Below, piece by piece: positions 63,702-64,000 of a DNA stretch of 64,000 nucleotides; the first letter of the stretch is position 1; every line of letters starts with the position of its first letter. The notes under the pieces are model-generated. The model saw only the letters and a program-made list of their open reading frames with translations, was not told the origin of the DNA and searched no databases. Position numbers and translations under genes: made by a program. This stretch comes from Abyssibacter sp036156195 (lineage in GTDB: Bacteria; Pseudomonadota; Gammaproteobacteria; Nevskiales; OUC007): the NCBI GenBank assembly GCA_036156195.1, contig JAYZUZ010000016.1, positions 168,146 through 232,145 on the forward strand. Direction: 5' to 3'.

Positions 63702-64000
63702 CTAGCCGCGGCGGCGGGCCAGGCCAAAGCCCAGCAGCGGCAGCAGCAGCAAGCCACCCAGAGCGCCCGAACCACCGCCCGTAGAACCGGCCGGCTGGCT
63801 GGGCGTGCCTGGGTTGTTACCCGTCCCACCCACGTTCACCGTCGCCTTGGCTGTGGCCGTCGATTCATCGCTTGCCGTCACCGTCAGGCTGGGCTCGTAG
63901 CTGCCCGGACGGGTGTACACGTACACCGCCGTGGCTTCAGTCCCGCATTGCGGGGCCTCGCCATCGTCAAAGTCGAAGCAGTACTCGGTGATGGTCTTGC
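63702..64000 (-). CDS. C-terminal end of a PKD-domain protein with GlyGly-CTERM tail (5' end outside window)
   Basis: The frame is open from the window edge to the stop at 63702, about 98 codons. It begins inside a PKD domain (ITEYCFDFDDGEAPQCGTEA then YVYTRPGSYEPSLTVTASD), followed by a Thr/Asn/Pro linker and a canonical GlyGly-CTERM tail (GGGSGALGGLLLLPLLGFG, ARRRG). The tail is very close to that of the S8 protease at 26903-30307, which also has a PKD domain of the form YTFDFDDG. The enzymatic part is outside the window, so the activity is unknown; a secreted protease or other exoenzyme is likely. Confidence 0.85.
   Translation of the reverse strand, partial: KTITEYCFDFDDGEAPQCGTEATAVYVYTRPGSYEPSLTVTASDESTATAKATVNVGGTGNNPGTPSQPAGSTGGGSGALGGLLLLPLLGFGLARRRG

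Overview
The window is high-GC DNA from a Gram-negative proteobacterium, most likely a gammaproteobacterium. I favour an order such as Nevskiales (Solimonadaceae/Algiphilus-like), but that is inference. Supporting signs are a TonB-dependent receptor with a DUF3450 protein, a DesT-DesC-DesB-type desaturase locus, a DUF1302/DUF1329 outer-membrane pair, many lipoprotein signal peptides and several C-terminal tails of the GlyGly-CTERM (rhombosortase) type. I see no rRNA, tRNA, insertion sequence, phage gene or CRISPR array. The layout is dense, and about 45 protein genes can be supported.

Left part (1-12.1 kb): a DUF3450 gene cut by the window edge, a beta-helix-like secreted lipoprotein and a large TonB-dependent receptor read leftward and probably form one import module. 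Divergent from them is a three-gene operon (DUF1295 membrane enzyme, cyclopropane-synthase-like methyltransferase, exported protein). It is followed by an amidase lipoprotein, a bacterial lysyl-oxidase-like protein that keeps the copper and quinone-cofactor residues, and a small unknown gene.

Lipid part (12.2-24.8 kb): an unknown conserved gene; a fatty acid desaturase and its ferredoxin-type reductase divergent from a TetR regulator, with two palindromes between them; an alpha/beta hydrolase; the DUF1302/DUF1329 pair behind a TetR-type palindrome; a membrane acyltransferase; and an SDR/LysR divergent pair with two clear inverted repeats.

Middle (24.8-37.6 kb): small exported or membrane proteins of unknown function; a large subtilisin-like protease with thrombospondin type 3 and PKD repeats and a GlyGly-CTERM tail; an MFS carrier divergent from a TetR gene that precedes a class I HMG-CoA reductase; a VOC protein coupled to a haloalkane-dehalogenase-like hydrolase; a 2OG-Fe(II) oxygenase; and a two-gene unit of a membrane-anchored protein plus a free class III cyclase domain.

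Secreted hydrolase island (37.6-50.1 kb): a tightly packed leftward operon of an M28-like lipoprotein, a GH3 glycosidase, a GH78 alpha-L-rhamnosidase and a CocE-type hydrolase, followed by a beta-helix protein. It is preceded by a TetR gene that is divergent from an antigen-85-like esterase. The same AAAC-N6-GTTT palindrome lies in both promoter regions, so all of these genes may form one regulon for surface deacylation and deglycosylation of an acylated rhamnoside. This is the most system-like part of the window.

Right part (50.2-64 kb): a PKD/PHP-domain lipoprotein; a DUF1501 protein paired with a diheme-type cytochrome lipoprotein; an M36 (fungalysin-like) metalloprotease with a sorting tail; two translationally coupled amidohydrolases, the second without the usual metal-binding histidines; a small HEGGH protein; and the end of a PKD/GlyGly-CTERM protein cut by the window edge.
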